From: Nematostella vectensis
Lineage: Eukaryota; Cnidaria; Anthozoa; Actiniaria; Edwardsiidae
Reading direction: 5' to 3'
Length of the DNA stretch: 64,000 nt
Assembly (NCBI RefSeq): GCF_932526225.1
Contig: NC_064037.1
Span: forward strand, 186,001 to 250,000
Part shown: positions 8,003-22,010 of the stretch, piece after piece
Position numbering within the stretch: position 1 is the stretch's first letter
How the letters are laid out: each line of letters opens with the position of its first letter
The notes under the pieces: model-generated
Told to the model about the DNA's origin: nothing
What the model saw: only the letters and a program-made list of their open reading frames with translations
The model's database searches: none
Translations under genes and position numbers: made by a program

Positions 8003-10006
8003 ACAATCTCGGCGAGCTGTGCGTGGCGTAACCGTATTACAGGCCTGGGATCCTGGTTATTGTCCTCCCCATTAATGCGCGAGTTGGGATAACCTTGCAA
8101 GAGTGTTGTACAGCATATTCGCTCGGAAATATCGGTGCTTGGGGCCTTCGGGTTCTTTACAGCCTTCCGTAAAAGCCTTGTGCTGCCATACCGATTGGGT
8201 AATCCGTATGTATGGTTTCCGTTTTGTTCTTCAGACCGGGTTCGATCCCAGGCCAATGGGCTTTTTTTTTAGTTCCTTTTTTTTTCTTTGTGCTGGACCC
8301 CCTTAATCCTGATAGGTTTTGCGCAAAAATAATAAAAAAAAGTGAGTTTGCAAAATAAGCTTGCTAGATTTATTGATTATATGTATTCAATTTGTTCCTA
8401 GGAAGTTAACAAAAAACACAAAGCAAAGAGTTTGAGGAAGTAAACAAGTCTGTGAACTTTAATGTTCTATTTGAAGGGGCGCATTTTGTACAGGGAAGCA
8501 TACATAGAATGCTTAACTGGTGGAGAGGGGAGAGGTAACAGTTTATTGAGCATAATGTCAACAATAGCAGGGGGAAGGGAGGGGCACTCTCTTCATACAA
8601 TATTGCAGTTGTTACCTATTATTAAATAAGTTTAAAAGATATATTTGTTTATTAAGCAAGGTGTATTTCTGAGACAAGCAAACTCAAGTAAGAGCTGTTG
8701 AAATAACAGGTGAGTGTTAAAAAAAAAACAATTATCTGATTAGAAAACTAATGTAGATTCCTTTGCACCAAATAAGAACAAACTTCATTTTGTTTGTTAT
8801 TTATGAGGAACGAGATGAGCTCTACAAGGCCAAGAAGAAATATGTATTGCTCATCTAAATTATACAAGTAAATAATAATATTAAAAAAGAATTACTGTAA
8901 GTAATTAGAGTGGTTTTCATTAACCCGTGAAACAAAGTGCGATAGTTAAACGGTAATAGTTAGTAAAACACAAAAAAGAACAATAGAATCAGATCACCAC
9001 AAAGTGTAATACGCTAAAGCGTAGTTCACGGGTTAATGAAGGTTTTGACATTTCAACCTTACATCCACATGAAAGTAATGCCTAATATCGAGAGCCCTAC
9101 AGTAAGTGTTTTGCAGTCAAGCTGTTTTCTGTTAGTAGGTAAAAAATTATTCTAAATAATAGTAATCATAGCTATGGTCACCACTTACACATATAGCACT
9201 TGTAATGAAAAGAAAGAAAAAATATATATATGCAGTCAAACAACAGAATTGCATGATAACCTTGAATATATTGAATAAAGGACTGCAAAAAAACATCTTT
9301 TGTACTAGTTGCTTGAATTGACCCTTGGCTATTTTTAGCTGAATTCCCCTCCCCCTCTAAAAAAGAAAATAATAATAATAATAATAGAACAAAACTAAAA
9401 AGAAAACAAACACAGCAGAGACCCCCACCAACAATTTTGATTTTTTTTTACTTTCCTTTAAAGGGGGAGTGTCATGTTTAAGAGATTTGCAATAGCTCTA
9501 GAGCCCTGACACAATGAACTTCAGTGAAATTCTAATACTGACTTATGAGCTTTTGGTACATGTGGGAGACTTTAAACAAAACAAAAAAAATGACCACAAA
9601 CTGTCCATTAACATAGTTTTCAATATAATATTGCATATTATTTAATAAGGTATTGACAGCTTTTAAAAAGTTCAACTGTTTGTAGACACTTAAAAGCCTA
9701 CAATAAACACTGACTCCAGACATGCGCAGTACTATGCTGCTGCCCCTTTAAAGTAAAATACAGCTTTACTTAGTCAGCGTAGACAATATTGCGGATTTTG
9801 TCAATATTCTAATATGAATATGTCAATATTCTCCCACCTTACGTCTTTATTTCTATTTATTTTATGCTTTTCACATGATACCAAAACAGCGTCTTTTTTC
9901 TTCGCTAATTTGATGTCATGTACACAATAAAAGAGATGCGCCCTTGCGCATGGCGAGTCCCCAAGGGACCCAAGACGCCCAAATAGACCTCTATTTTTTG
10001 TCATCC
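8003..10006 (+). repeat. Array unit U5 (2,004 bp), duplicate of U1
   Basis: GCGAG class. Same length and marks as U1, including CCCACCTT. One visible private change lies in the upstream hairpin loop (CCCTTGCG near 9950 instead of CCCGTGCG). Confidence 0.96.
8012..8268 (+). ncRNA. Candidate Pol III RNA gene, copy 5
   Basis: GCGAG form (A at column 80) as in copy 1. A and B boxes exact, T9 run. Confidence 0.57.
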
Positions 10007-12005
10007 ACAATCTCGGCGAGCTGTGCGTGGCGTAACCGTATTACAGGCCTGGGATCCTGGTTATTGTCCTCCCCATTAATGCGCGGGTTGGGATAACCTT
10101 GCAAGAGTGTTGTACAGCATATTCGCTCGGAAATATCGGTGCTTGGGGCCTTCGGGTTCTTTACAGCCTTCCGTAAAAGCCTTGTGCTGCCATACCGATT
10201 GGGTAATCCGTATGTATGGTTTCCGTTTTGTTCTTCAGACCGGGTTCGATCCCAGGCCAATGGGCATTTTTTTTTAATTCGCTTTTTTTTTCTTTGTGCT
10301 GGACCCCCTTAATCCTGATAGGTTTTGCGCAAAAATAATAAAAAAAGTGAGTTTGCAAAATAAGCTTGCTAGATTTATTGATTATATGTATTCAATTTGT
10401 TCCTAGGAAGTTAACAAAAAACACAAACCAAAGAGTTTGAGGAATGAAACAAGTCTGTGAACTTTAATGTTCTATTTGAAGGGGCGCATTTTTTACAGGA
10501 AAGTATACATAGAATGCTTAACTGGTGGAGAGGGGAGAGGTAACAGTTTATTGAGCATAATGTCAACAATAGCAGGGGGAAGGGAGGGGCACTCTCTTCA
10601 TACAATATTGCAGTTTTTACCTATTATTAAATAAGTTTGTAAGATATATTTGTTTATTAAGCAAGGTCTATTTCTGAGACAAGCAAACTCAAGTAAGGCT
10701 GTTAAAATAACAGGTGAGTGTTAAAAAAAACAATTATCTGATTAGAAAACTAATGTAGATTCCTTTGCACCAAAATAAGAACAAACTTCATTTTGTTTGT
10801 TATTTATGAGGAACAAGATGAGCTCTACAAGGCCAAGAAGAAATATGTATTGCTCATCTAAATTATACAAGTAAATAATAATATTAAAAAAGAACTACTG
10901 TAAGTAATTAGAGTGGTTTTCATTAACCTGTGAAACAAAGTGTGATAGTTAAACGGTAATAGTTAGTAAAACACAAAAAAGTACAATAGAATCAGATCAC
11001 CACAAAGTGTAATACGCTAAAGCGTAGTTCACGGGTTAATGAAGGTTTTGACATTTCAACTTTACATCCACATGAAAGTAATGCCTAATATCGAGTGCCC
11101 TACAGTAAGTGTTTTGCAGTCAAGTTGTTTTCTGTTAGTAGGTAAAAAATTATTCTAAATAATAGTAATCATAGCTATGGTCACGACTTACACATATAGC
11201 ACTTGTAATGAAAAGAAAGAAAAAATATATATATGCAGTCAAACAACAGAATTGCATGATAACCTTGAATATATTGAATAAAGGACTGCAAAAAAACATC
11301 TTTTGTACTAGTTGCTTGAATTGACCCTTGGCTATTTTTAGCTGAATTCCCCTCCCCCTCTAAAAAAGAAAATAATAATAATAATAGAACAAAACTAAAA
11401 AGAAAACAAACACAACAGAGACCCCCACCAACAATTTTGATTTTTTTTACTTTCCTTTAAAAGGGGAGTGTCATGGTTAAGAGATTTGCAATAGCTCTAG
11501 AGCCCTGACACAATGAACTTCAGTGAAATTCTAATACTGACTTATGAGCTTTTGGTACATGTGGGAGACTTTAAACAAAACAAAATAAATGACCACAAAC
11601 TGTCAATTAACATAGTTTTCAATATAATATTGCATATTATTTAATAAGGTATTCACAGCTTTTAAAAAGTTCAACTGTTTGTTGACACTTAAAAGCCTAC
11701 AATAATCACTGACTCCAGACATGCGCAGTACTATGTTGCTGCCCCTTTAAAGTAAAATACAGCTTTACTTAATCAGCGTAGACAATATTGCAGATTTTGT
11801 CAATATTCTAATATGAAGATGTCAATATTCTCCCCCCTTACGTCTTTATTTCTATTTATTTTATGCTTTTCACATGATACCAAAACAGCGTCTTTTTTCT
11901 TCGCTAATTTGATGTCATGTACACAATAAAAGAGATGCTCCCGTGCGCATGGCAAATCCCCAAGGGACCCAAGACGCCCAAATAGACCTCCATTTTTTGT
12001 CATCC
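10007..12005 (+). repeat. Array unit U6 (1,999 bp), duplicate of U2
   Basis: Carries all the private marks of U2 (GGCA before the T-run, AAACCAAAGAG, GGAAAGTAT, CAGTTTTTACC). Together with U5 it repeats U1-U2 as a two-unit block at an offset of 8,002 bp. Confidence 0.96.
10016..10272 (+). ncRNA. Candidate Pol III RNA gene, copy 6
   Basis: Same as copy 2, including the A before T9. Both boxes exact. Confidence 0.57.
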
Positions 12006-14006
12006 ACAATCTCGGCGAGCTGTGCGTGGCGTAACCGTATTACAGGCCTGGGATCCTGGTTATTGTCCTCCCCATTAATGCGCGGGTTGGGATAACCTTG
12101 CAAGAGTGTTGTACAGCATATTCGCTCGGAAATATCGGTGCTTGGGGCCTTCGGGTTCTTTACAGCCTTCCGTAAAAGCCTTGTGCTGCCATACCGATTG
12201 GGTAATCCGTATGTATGGTTTCCGTTTTGTTCTTCAGACCGGGTTCGATCCCAGGCCAATGGGCTTCTTTTTTAGTTCCTTTTTTTTTCTTTGTGCTGGA
12301 CCCCCTTAATCCTGATAGGTTTTGCGCAAAAATAATAACAAAAAGTGAGTTTGCAAAATAAGCTTGCTAGATTTATTAATTATATGTATTCAATTTGTTC
12401 CTAGGAAGTTAACAAAAAACACAAAGCAAAGAGTTTGAGGAAGTAAACAAGTATGTGAACTTTAATGTTCTATTTGAAGGGGTGCATTTTGTACAGGGAA
12501 GCATACATAGAATGCTTAACTGGTGGAGAGGGGAGAGGTAACAGTTTATTGAGCATAATGTCAACAATAGCAGGGGGAAGAGAGGGGCACTCTCTTCATA
12601 CAATATTGCAGTTGTTACCTATTATTAAATAAGTTTGTAACATGTCTTTGTTTATTAAGCAAGGTCTATTTCTGAGACAAGCAAACTCAAGTAAGGCTGT
12701 TGAAATAACAGGTGAGTGTTAAAAGAAAAACAATTATCTGATTAGAAAACTACTGTAGATTCCTTTGCATCAAAATAAGAACAAACGTCATTTTGTTTGT
12801 TATTTATGAGGAACGAGATGAGCTCTACAAAGCCATAAAGAAATATGTATTGCTCATCTAAATTATACAAGTAAATAATAATATTAAAAAAGAATTACTG
12901 TAAATAATTAGAGTGGTTTTCATTAACCCGTGAAACAAAGTGCGATAGTTAAACGGTAATAGTTAGTAAAACACAAAAAAGAACAATAGAATCAGATCAC
13001 AACAAAGTGTAATACGCTAAAGCGTAGTTCACGGGTTAATGAAGGTTTTGACATTTCAACCTTACATCCACATGAAAGTAATGCCTAATATCGAGTGCCC
13101 TACAGTAAGTGTTTTGCAGTCAAGTTGTTTTCTGTTAGTAGGTAAAAAATTATTCTAAATAATAGTAATCATAGCTATGGTCACCACTTACACATATAGC
13201 ACTTGTAATGAAAAGAAAGAAAAAATATATATATGCAGTCAAACAACAGAATTGCATGATAACCTTGAATATATTGAATAAAGGACTGCAAAAAAACATC
13301 TTTTGTACTAGTTGCTTGAATTGACCCTTGGCTATTTTTAGCTGAATTCCCCTCCCCCTCTAAAAAAGAAAATAATAATAATAATAGAACAAAACTAAAA
13401 AAAAAAAAAACACAGCAGAGAACCCCACGAACAATGTTGATTTTTTTTTACTTTCCTTTAAAAGGGGAGTGTGATGTTTAAGAGATTTGCAATAGCTCTA
13501 GAGCCCTGACACAATGAACTTCAGTGAAATTCTAATACTGACTTATGAGCTTTTGGTACATGTGGGAGACTTTAAACAAAACAAAAAAAATGACCACAAA
13601 CTGTCCATTAACATAGTTTTCAATATAATATTGCCTATTATTTAATAAGGTATTAACAGCTTTTAAAAAGTTCAACTGTTTGTAGACACTTAAAAGCCTA
13701 CAATAAACACTGACTCCAGACATGCGCAGTACTATGCTGCTGCCCCTTTAAAGTAAAATACAGCTTTACTTAGTCAGCGTAGACAATATTGCGGATTTTG
13801 TCAATATTCTAATATGAATATGTCAATATTCTCCCCCCTTACGTCTTTATTTCTATTTATTTTATGCTTTTCACATGATACCAAAACAGCGTCTTTTTTC
13901 TTCGCTAATTTGATGTCATGTACACAATAAAAGAGATGCGCCCGTGCGCATGGCGAGTCCCCAAGGGACCCAAGACGCCCAAATAGACCTCTATTTTTTG
14001 TCATCC
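12006..14006 (+). repeat. Array unit U7 (2,001 bp)
   Basis: Hybrid of U3-like and U4-like marks. Private changes: the first T-run is interrupted (TTC then T6), and AATAACAAAAAG follows it. GAAGAGAGGGG near column 575 is shared with U10 and U13. The 3' half is of the U4 type with the long A-run. Confidence 0.95.
12015..12271 (+). ncRNA. Candidate Pol III RNA gene, copy 7
   Basis: Both boxes exact. The terminator run is interrupted by one C (TTC then T6) but still leaves six consecutive Ts, and a second T-run follows. Confidence 0.57.
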
Positions 14007-16010
14007 ACAATCTCGGCGAGCTGTGCGTGGCGTAACCGTATTACAGGCCTGGGATCCTGGTTATTGTCCTCCCCATTAATGCGCGAGTTGGGATAACCTT
14101 GCAAGAGTGTTGTACAGCATATTCGCTCGGAAATATCGGTGCTTGGGGCCTTCGGGTTCTTTACAGCCTTCCGTAAAAGCCTTGTGCTGCCATACCGATT
14201 GGGTAATCCGTATGTATGGTTTCCGTTTTGTTCTTCAGACCGGGTTCGATCCCAGGCCAATGGGCTTTTTTTTTAGTTCCTTTTTTTTTCTTTGTGCTGG
14301 ACCCCCTTAATCCTGATAGGTTTTGCGCAAAAATAATAAAAAAAAGTGAGTTTGCAAAATAAGCTTGCTAGATTTATTGATTATATGTATTCAATTTGTT
14401 CCTAGGAAGTTAACAAAAAACACAAAGCAAAGAGTTTGAGGAAGTAAACAAGTCTGTGAACTTTAATGTTCTATTTGAAGGGGCGCATTTTGTACAGGGA
14501 AGCATACATAGAATGCTTAACTGGTGGAGAGGGGAGAGGTAACAGTTTATTGAGCATAATGTCAACAATAGCAGGGGGAAGGGAGGGGCACTCTCTTCAT
14601 ACAATATTGCAGTTGTTACCTATTATTAAATAAGTTTAAAAGATATATTTGTTTATTAAGCAAGGTGTATTTCTGAGACAAGCAAACTCAAGTAAGAGCT
14701 GTTGAAATAACAGGTGAGTGTTAAAAAAAAAAACAATTATCTGATTAGAAAACTAATGTAGATTCCTTTGCACCAAATAAGAACAAACTTCATTTTGTTT
14801 GTTATTTATGAGGAACGAGATGAGCTCTACAAGGCCAAGAAGAAATATGTATTGCTCATCTAAATTATACAAGTAAATAATAATATTAAAAAAGAATTAC
14901 TGTAAGTAATTAGAGTGGTTTTCATTAACCCGTGAAACAAAGTGCGATAGTTAAACGGTAATAGTTAGTAAAACACAAAAAAGAACAATAGAATCAGATC
15001 ACAACAAAGTGTAATACGCTAAAGCGTAGTTCACGGGTTAATGAAGGTTTTGACATTTCAACCTTACATCAACATGAAAGTAATGCCTAATATCGAGAGC
15101 CCTACAGTAAGTGTTTTGCAGTCAAGTTGTTTTCTGTTAGTAGGTAAAAAATTATTCTAAATAATAGTAATCATAGCTATGGTCACCACTTACACATATA
15201 GCACTTGTAATGAAAAGAAAGAAAAAATATATATATGCAGTCAAACAACAGAATTGCATGATAACCTTGAATGTATTGAATAAAGGACTGCAAAAAAACA
15301 TCTTTTGTACTAGTTGCTTGAATTGACCCTTGGCTATTTTTAGCTGAATTCCCCTCCCCCTCTAAAAAAGAAAATAATAATAATAATAATAGAACAAAAC
15401 TAAAAAGAAAACAAACACAGCAGAGACCCCCACCAACAATTTTGATTTTTATTACTTTCCTTTAAAGGGGGAGTGTCATGTTTAAGAGATTTGCAATAGC
15501 TCTAGAGCCCTGACACAATGAACTTCAGTGAAATTCTAATACTGACTTATGAGCTTTTGGTACATGTGGGAGACTTTAAACAAAACAAAACAAATGACCA
15601 CAAACTGTCCATTAACATAGTTTTCAATATAATATTGCATATTATTTAATAAGGTATTGACAGCTTTTAAAAAGTTCAACTGTTTGTAGACACTTAAAAG
15701 CCTACAACAAACACTGACTCGAGACATTCGCAGTACTATGCTGCTGCCCCTTTAAAGTAAAATACAGCTTTGCTTAGTCAGCGTAGACAATATTGCGGAT
15801 TTTGTCAATATTCTAATATGAATATGTCAATATTCTCCCCCCTTACGTCTTTATTTCTATTTATTTTATGCTTTTCACATGATACCAAAACAGCGTCTTT
15901 TTTCTTCGCTAATTTGATGTCATGTACACAATAAAAGAGATGCGCCCGTGCGCATGGCGAGTCCCCAAGGGACCCAAGACGCCCAAATAGACCTCTATTT
16001 TTTGTCATCC
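14007..16010 (+). repeat. Array unit U8 (2,004 bp)
   Basis: GCGAG class and U1-like through most of the unit. Near its 3' end it carries CTCGAGACATTCGCAG (others have CTCCAGACATGCGCAG) and ACAACAAACACTG. This signature is shared with U22 only. Confidence 0.95.
14016..14272 (+). ncRNA. Candidate Pol III RNA gene, copy 8
   Basis: GCGAG form. Both boxes exact, T9 run. Confidence 0.57.
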
Positions 16011-18010
16011 ACAATCTCGGCGAGCTGTGCGTGGCGTAACCGTATTACAGGCCTGGGATCCTGGTTATTGTCCTCCCCATTAATGCGCGGGTTGGGATAA
16101 CCTTGCAAGAGTGTTGTACAGCATATTCGCTCGGAAATATCGGTGCTTGGGGCCTTCGGGTTCTTTACAGCCTTCCGTAAAAGCCTTGTGCTGCCATACC
16201 GATTGGGTAATCCGTATGTATGGTTTCCGTTTTGTTCTTCAGACCGGGTTCGATCCCAGGCCAATGGGCTTTTTTTTTTAATTCGCTTTTTTTTCTTTGT
16301 GCTGGACCCCCTTAATCCTGATAGGTTTTACGCAAAAATAAAAAAAAAGTGAGTTTGCAAAATAAGCTTGCTAGATTTATTGATTATATGTATTCAATTT
16401 GTTCCTAGGAAGTTAACAAAAAACACAAAGCAAAGAGTTTGAGGAAGTAAACAAGTCTGTGAACTTTAATGTTCTATTTGAAGGGGTGCATTTTGTACAG
16501 GGAAGCATACATAGAATGCTTAACTGGTGGAGAGGGGAGAGGTAACAGTTTATTGAGCATAATGTCAACAATAGCAGGGGGAAGGGAGGGGCACTCTCTT
16601 CATACAATATTGCAGTTGTTACCTATTATTAAATAAGTTTGTAAGATATATTTGTTTATTAAGCAAGGTCTATTTCTGAGACAAGCAAACTCAAGTAAGA
16701 GCTGTTGAAATAACAGGTGAGTGTTAAAAAAACCAACAATTATCTGATTAGAAAACTAATGTAGATTCCTTTGCACCAAATAAGAACAAACTTCATTTTG
16801 TTTGTTATTTATGAGGAACGAGATGAGCTCTACAAGGCCAAGAAGAAATATGTATTGCTCATCTAAATTATACAAGTAAATAATAATATTAAAAAAGAAT
16901 TACTGTAAGTAATTAGAGTGGTTTTCATTAACCCGTGAAACAAAGTGCGATAGTTAAGCGGTAATAGTTAGTAAAACACAAAAAAGAACAATAGAATCAG
17001 TTCACAACAAAGTGTAATAAGCTTAAGCGTAGTTCACGGGTTAATGAAGGTTTTGACATTTCAACCTTACATCCACATGAAAGTAATGCCTAATATCGAG
17101 TGCCCTACAGTAAGTGTTTTGCAGTCAAGTTGTGTTCTGTTAGTAGGTAAAAAATTATTCTAAATAATAGTAATCATTGCTATGGTCACCACTTACACAT
17201 ATAGCACTTGTAATGAAAAGAAAGAAAAAATATATATATGCAGTCAAACAACAGAATTGCATGATAACCTTGAATATATTGAATAAAGGACTGCAAAAAA
17301 ACAACTTTTGTACTAGTTGCTTGAATTGACCCTTGGCTATTTTTAGCTGAATTCCCCTCCCCCTCTAAAAAAGAAAATAATAATAATAATAGAACAAAAC
17401 TAAAAAGAAAACAAACACAACAGAGACCCCCACCAACAATTTTGATTTTTTTTACTTTCCTTTAAAAGGGGAGTGTCATGGTTAAGAGATTTGCAATAGC
17501 TCTAGAGCCCTGACACAATGAACTTCAGTGAAATTCTAATACTGACTTATGAGCTTTTGGTACATGTGGGAGACTTTAAACAAAACAAAATAAATGACCA
17601 CAAACTGTCAATTAACATAGTTTTCAATATAATATTGCATATTATTTAATAAGGTATTCACAGCTTTTAAAAAGTTCAACTGTTTGTTGACACTTAAAAG
17701 CCTACAATAATCACTGACTCCAGACATGCGCAGTACTATGTTGCTGCCCCTTTAAAGTAAAATACAGCTTTACTTAATCAGCGTAGACAATATTGCAGAT
17801 TTTGTCAATATTCTAATATGAAGATGTCAATATTCTCCCCCCTTACGTCTTTATTTCTATTTATTTTATGCTTTTCACATGATACCAAAACAGCGTCTTT
17901 TTTCTTCGCTAATTTGATGTCATGTACACAATAAAAGAGATGCTCCCGTGCGCATGGCGAGTCCCCAAGGGACCCAAGACGCCCAAATAGACCTCCATTT
18001 TTTGTCATCC
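16011..18010 (+). repeat. Array unit U9 (2,000 bp)
   Basis: T10 then AATTCGC after the RNA block, TTTTACGCAAAAATAAAAAA (shared with U23), GTTAAGCGG inside the first MITE, and AATAAGCTTAAGCG with an AAGCTT site near its right end (shared with U12, U15, U25, U29, U30). The 3' half returns to the U2/U3 class with GATGCTCCC. Confidence 0.95.
16020..16276 (+). ncRNA. Candidate Pol III RNA gene, copy 9
   Basis: Both boxes exact, T10 run followed by AATTCGC. Confidence 0.57.
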
Positions 18011-20009
18011 ACAATCTCGGCGAGCTGTGCGTGGCGTAACCGTATTACAGGCCTGGGATCCTGGTTATTGTCCTCCCCATTAATGCGCGGGTTGGGATAA
18101 CCTTGCAAGAGTGTTGTACAGCATATTCGCTCGGAAATATCGGTGCTTGGGGCCTTCGGGTTCTTTACAGCCTTCCGTAAAAGCCTTGTGCTGCCATACC
18201 GATTGGGTAATCCGTATGTATGGTTTCCGTTTTGTTCTTCAGACCGGGTTCGATCCCAGGCCAATGGGCTTTTTTTTAGTTCCTTTTTTTTTCTTTGTGC
18301 TGGACCCCCTTAATCCTGATAGGTTTTGCGCAAAAATAATAAAAAAAAGTGAGTTTGCAAAATAAGCTTGCTAGATTTATTAATTATATGTATTCAATTT
18401 GTTCCTAGGAAGTTAACAAAAAACACAAAGCAAAGAGTTTGAGGAAGTAAACAAGTATGTGAACTTTAATGTTCTATTTGAAGGGGTGCATTTTGTACAG
18501 GGAAGCATACATAGAATGCTTAACTGGTGGAGAGGGGAGAGGTAACAGTTTATTGAGCATAATGTCAACAATAGCAGGGGGAAGAGAGGGGCACTCTCTT
18601 CATACAATATTGCAGTTGTTACCTATTATTAAATAAGTTTGTAACATGTCTTTGTTTATTAAGCAAGGTCTATTTCTGAGACAAGCAAACTCAAGTAAGG
18701 CTGTTGAAATAACAGGTGAGTGTTAAAAGAAAAACAATTATCTGATTAGAAAACTACTGTAGATTCCTTTGCATCAAAATAAGAACAAACGTCATTTTGT
18801 TTGTTATTTATGAGGAACGAGATGAGCTCTACAAAGCCATAAAGAAATATGTATTGCTCATCTAAATTATACAAGTAAATAATAATATTAAAAAAGAATT
18901 ACTGTAAGTAATTAGAGTGGTTTTCATTAACCCGTGAAACAAAGTGCGATAGTTAAACGGTAATAGTTAGTAAAACACAAAAAAGAACAATAGAATCAGA
19001 TCACAACAAAGTGTAATACGCTAAAGCGTAGTTCACGGGTTAATGAAGGTTTTGACATTTCAACCTTACATCCACATGAAAGTAATGCCTAATATCGAGT
19101 GCCCTACAGTAAGTGTTTTGCAGTCAAGTTGTTTTCTGTTAGTAGGTAAAAAATTATTCTAAATAATAGTAATCATAGCTATGGTCACCACTTACACATA
19201 TAGCACTTGTAATGAAAAGAAAGAAAAAATATATATATGCAGTCAAACAACAGAATTGCATGATAACCTTGAATATATTGAATAAAGGACTGCAAAAAAA
19301 CATCTTTTGTACTAGTTGCTTGAATTGACCCTTGGCTATTTTTAGCTGAATTCCCCTCCCCCTCTAAAAAAGAAAATAATAATAATAATAGAACAAAACT
19401 AAAAAAAAAAAAACACAGCAGAGAACCCCACGAACAATGTTGATTTTTTTTTACTTTCCTTTAAAAGGGGAGTGTGATGTTTAAGAGATTTGCAATAGCT
19501 CTAGAGCCCTGACACAATGAACTTCAGTGAAATTCTAATACTGACTTATGAGCTTTTGGTACATGTGGGAGACTTTAAACGAAACAAAAAAAATGACCAC
19601 AAACTGTCCATTAACATAGTTTTCAATATAATATTGCCTATTATTTAATAAGGTATTAACAGCTTTTAAAAAGTTCAACTGTTTGTAGACACTTAAAAGC
19701 CTACAATAAACACTGACTCCAGACATGCGCAGTACTATGCTGCTGCCCCTTTAAAGTAAAATACAGCTTTACTTAGTCAGCGTAGACAATATTGCGGATT
19801 TTGTCAATATTCTAATATGAATATGTCAATATTCTCCCCCCTTACGTCTTTATTTCTATTTATTTTATGCTTTTCACATGATACCAAAACAGCGTCTTTT
19901 TTCTTCGCTAATTTGATGTCATGTACACAATAAAAGAGATGCGCCCGTGCGCATGGCGAGTCCCCAAGGGACCCAAGACGCCCAAATAGACCTCTATTTT
20001 TTGTCATCC
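18011..20009 (+). repeat. Array unit U10 (1,999 bp)
   Basis: T8 terminator run. GTAACATGTC class with GAAGAGAGGGG and the long A-run, so it is close to U7 and U13. A single private A-to-G change lies in the AAACAAAAC stretch near 19580. Confidence 0.95.
18020..18276 (+). ncRNA. Candidate Pol III RNA gene, copy 10
   Basis: Both boxes exact, T8 run. Confidence 0.57.
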
Positions 20010-22010
20010 ACAATCTCGGCGAGCTGTGCGTGGCGTAACCGTATTACAGGCCTGGGATCCTGGTTATTGTCCTCCCCATTAATGCGCGAGTTGGGATAAC
20101 CTTGCAAGAGTGTTGTACAGCATATTCGCTCGGAAATATCGGTGCTTGGGGCCTTCGGGTTCTTTACAGCCTTCCGTAAAAGCCTTGTGCTGCCATACCG
20201 ATTGGGTAATCCGTATGTATGGTTTCCGTTTTGTTCTTCAGACCGGGTTCGATCCCAGGCCAATGGGCTTTTTTTTTAGTTCCTTTTTTTTTCTTTGTGC
20301 TGGACCCCCTTAATCCTGATAGGTTTTGCGCAAAAATAATAAAAAAAAGTGAGTTTGCAAAATAAGCTTGCTAGATTTATTGATTATATGTATTCAATTT
20401 GTTCCTAGGAAGTTAACAAAAAACACAAAGCAAAGAGTTTGAGGAAGTAAACAAGTCTGTGAACTTTAATGTTCTATTTGAAGGGGCGCATTTTGTACAG
20501 GGAAGCATACATAGAATGCTTAACTGGTGGAGAGGGGAGAGGTAACAGTTTATTGAGCATAATGTCAACAATAGCAGGGGGAAGGGAGGGGCACTCTCTT
20601 CATACAATATTGCAGTTGTTACCTATTATTAAATAAGTTTAAAAGATATATTTGTTTATTAAGCAAGGTGTATTTCTGAGACAAGCAAACTCAAGTAAGA
20701 GCTGTTGAAATAACAGGTGAGTGTTAAAAAAAAAACAATTATCTGATTAGAAAACTAATGTAGATTCCTTTGCACCAAATAAGAACAAACTTCATTTTGT
20801 TTGTTATTTATGAGGAACGAGATGAGCTCTACAAGGCCAAGAAGAAATATGTATTGCTCATCTAAATTATACAAGTAAATAATAATATTAAAAAAGAATT
20901 ACTGTAAGTAATTAGAGTGGTTTTCATTAACCCGTGAAACAAAGTGCGATAGTTAAACGGTAATAGTTAGTAAAACACAAAAAAGAACAATAGAATCAGA
21001 TCACAACAAAGTGTAATACGCTAAAGCGTAGTTCACGGGTTAATGAAGGTTTTGACATTTCAACCTTACATCCACATGAAAGTAATGCCTAATATCGAGT
21101 GTCCTACAGTAAGTGTTTTGCAGTCAAGTTGTTTTCTGTTAGTAGGTAAAAAATTATTCTAAATAATAGTAATCATAGCTATGGTCACCACTTACACATA
21201 TAGCACTTGTAATGAAAAGAAAGAAAAAAATATATATATGCAGTCAAACAACAGAATTGCATGATAACCTTGAATATATTGAATAAAGGACTGCAAAAAA
21301 ACATCTTTTGTACTAGTTGCTTGAATTGACCCTTGGCTATTTTTAGCTGAATTCCCCTCCCCCTCTAAAAAAGAAAATAATAATAATAATAGCACAAAAC
21401 TAAAAAGAAAACAAACACAGCAGAGACCCCCACCAACAATTTTGATTTTTTTTACTTTCCTTTAAAGGGGGAGTGTCATGTTTAAGAGATTTGCAATAGC
21501 TCTAGAGCCCTGACACAATGAACTTCAGTGAAATTCTAATACTGACTTATGAGCTTTTGGTACATGTGGGAGACTTTAAACAAAACAAAAAAAATGACCA
21601 CAAACTGTCCATTAACATAGTTTTCAATATAATATTGCATATTATTTAATAAGGTATTAACAGCTTTTAAAAAGTTCAACTGTTTGTAGACACTTAAAAG
21701 CCTACAATAAACACTGACTCCAGACATGCGCAGTACTATGCTGTTGCCCCTTTAAAGTAAAATACAGCTTCACTTAGTCAGCGTAGACAATATTGCGGAT
21801 TTTGTCAATATTCTAATATGAATATGTCAATATTCTCCCCCCTTACGTCTTTATTTCTATTTATTTTATGCTTTTCACATGATACCAAAACAGCGTCTTT
21901 TTTCTTCGCTAATTTGATGTCATGTACACAATAAAAGAGATGCGCCCGTGCGCATGGCGAGTCCCCAAGGGACCCAAGACGCCCAAATAGACCTCTATTT
22001 TTTGTCATCC
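20010..22010 (+). repeat. Array unit U11 (2,001 bp)
   Basis: GCGAG class with TTTAAAAGATATA, TAGCAC after the AAT tract, and CTGTTGCCCC with CAGCTTCACTT at the right end of the second MITE. It is the first unit of the three-unit block U11-U13 that recurs as U14-U16 and U24-U26. Confidence 0.95.
20019..20275 (+). ncRNA. Candidate Pol III RNA gene, copy 11
   Basis: GCGAG form. Both boxes exact, T9 run. Confidence 0.57.

Larger units (their letters stand above)
8003..12262 (+). repeat. Two-unit block, copy B (of 1-4260)
   Basis: Second copy of U1-U2. Agreement fades at the T-run of U7, where private changes begin. Confidence 0.85.
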
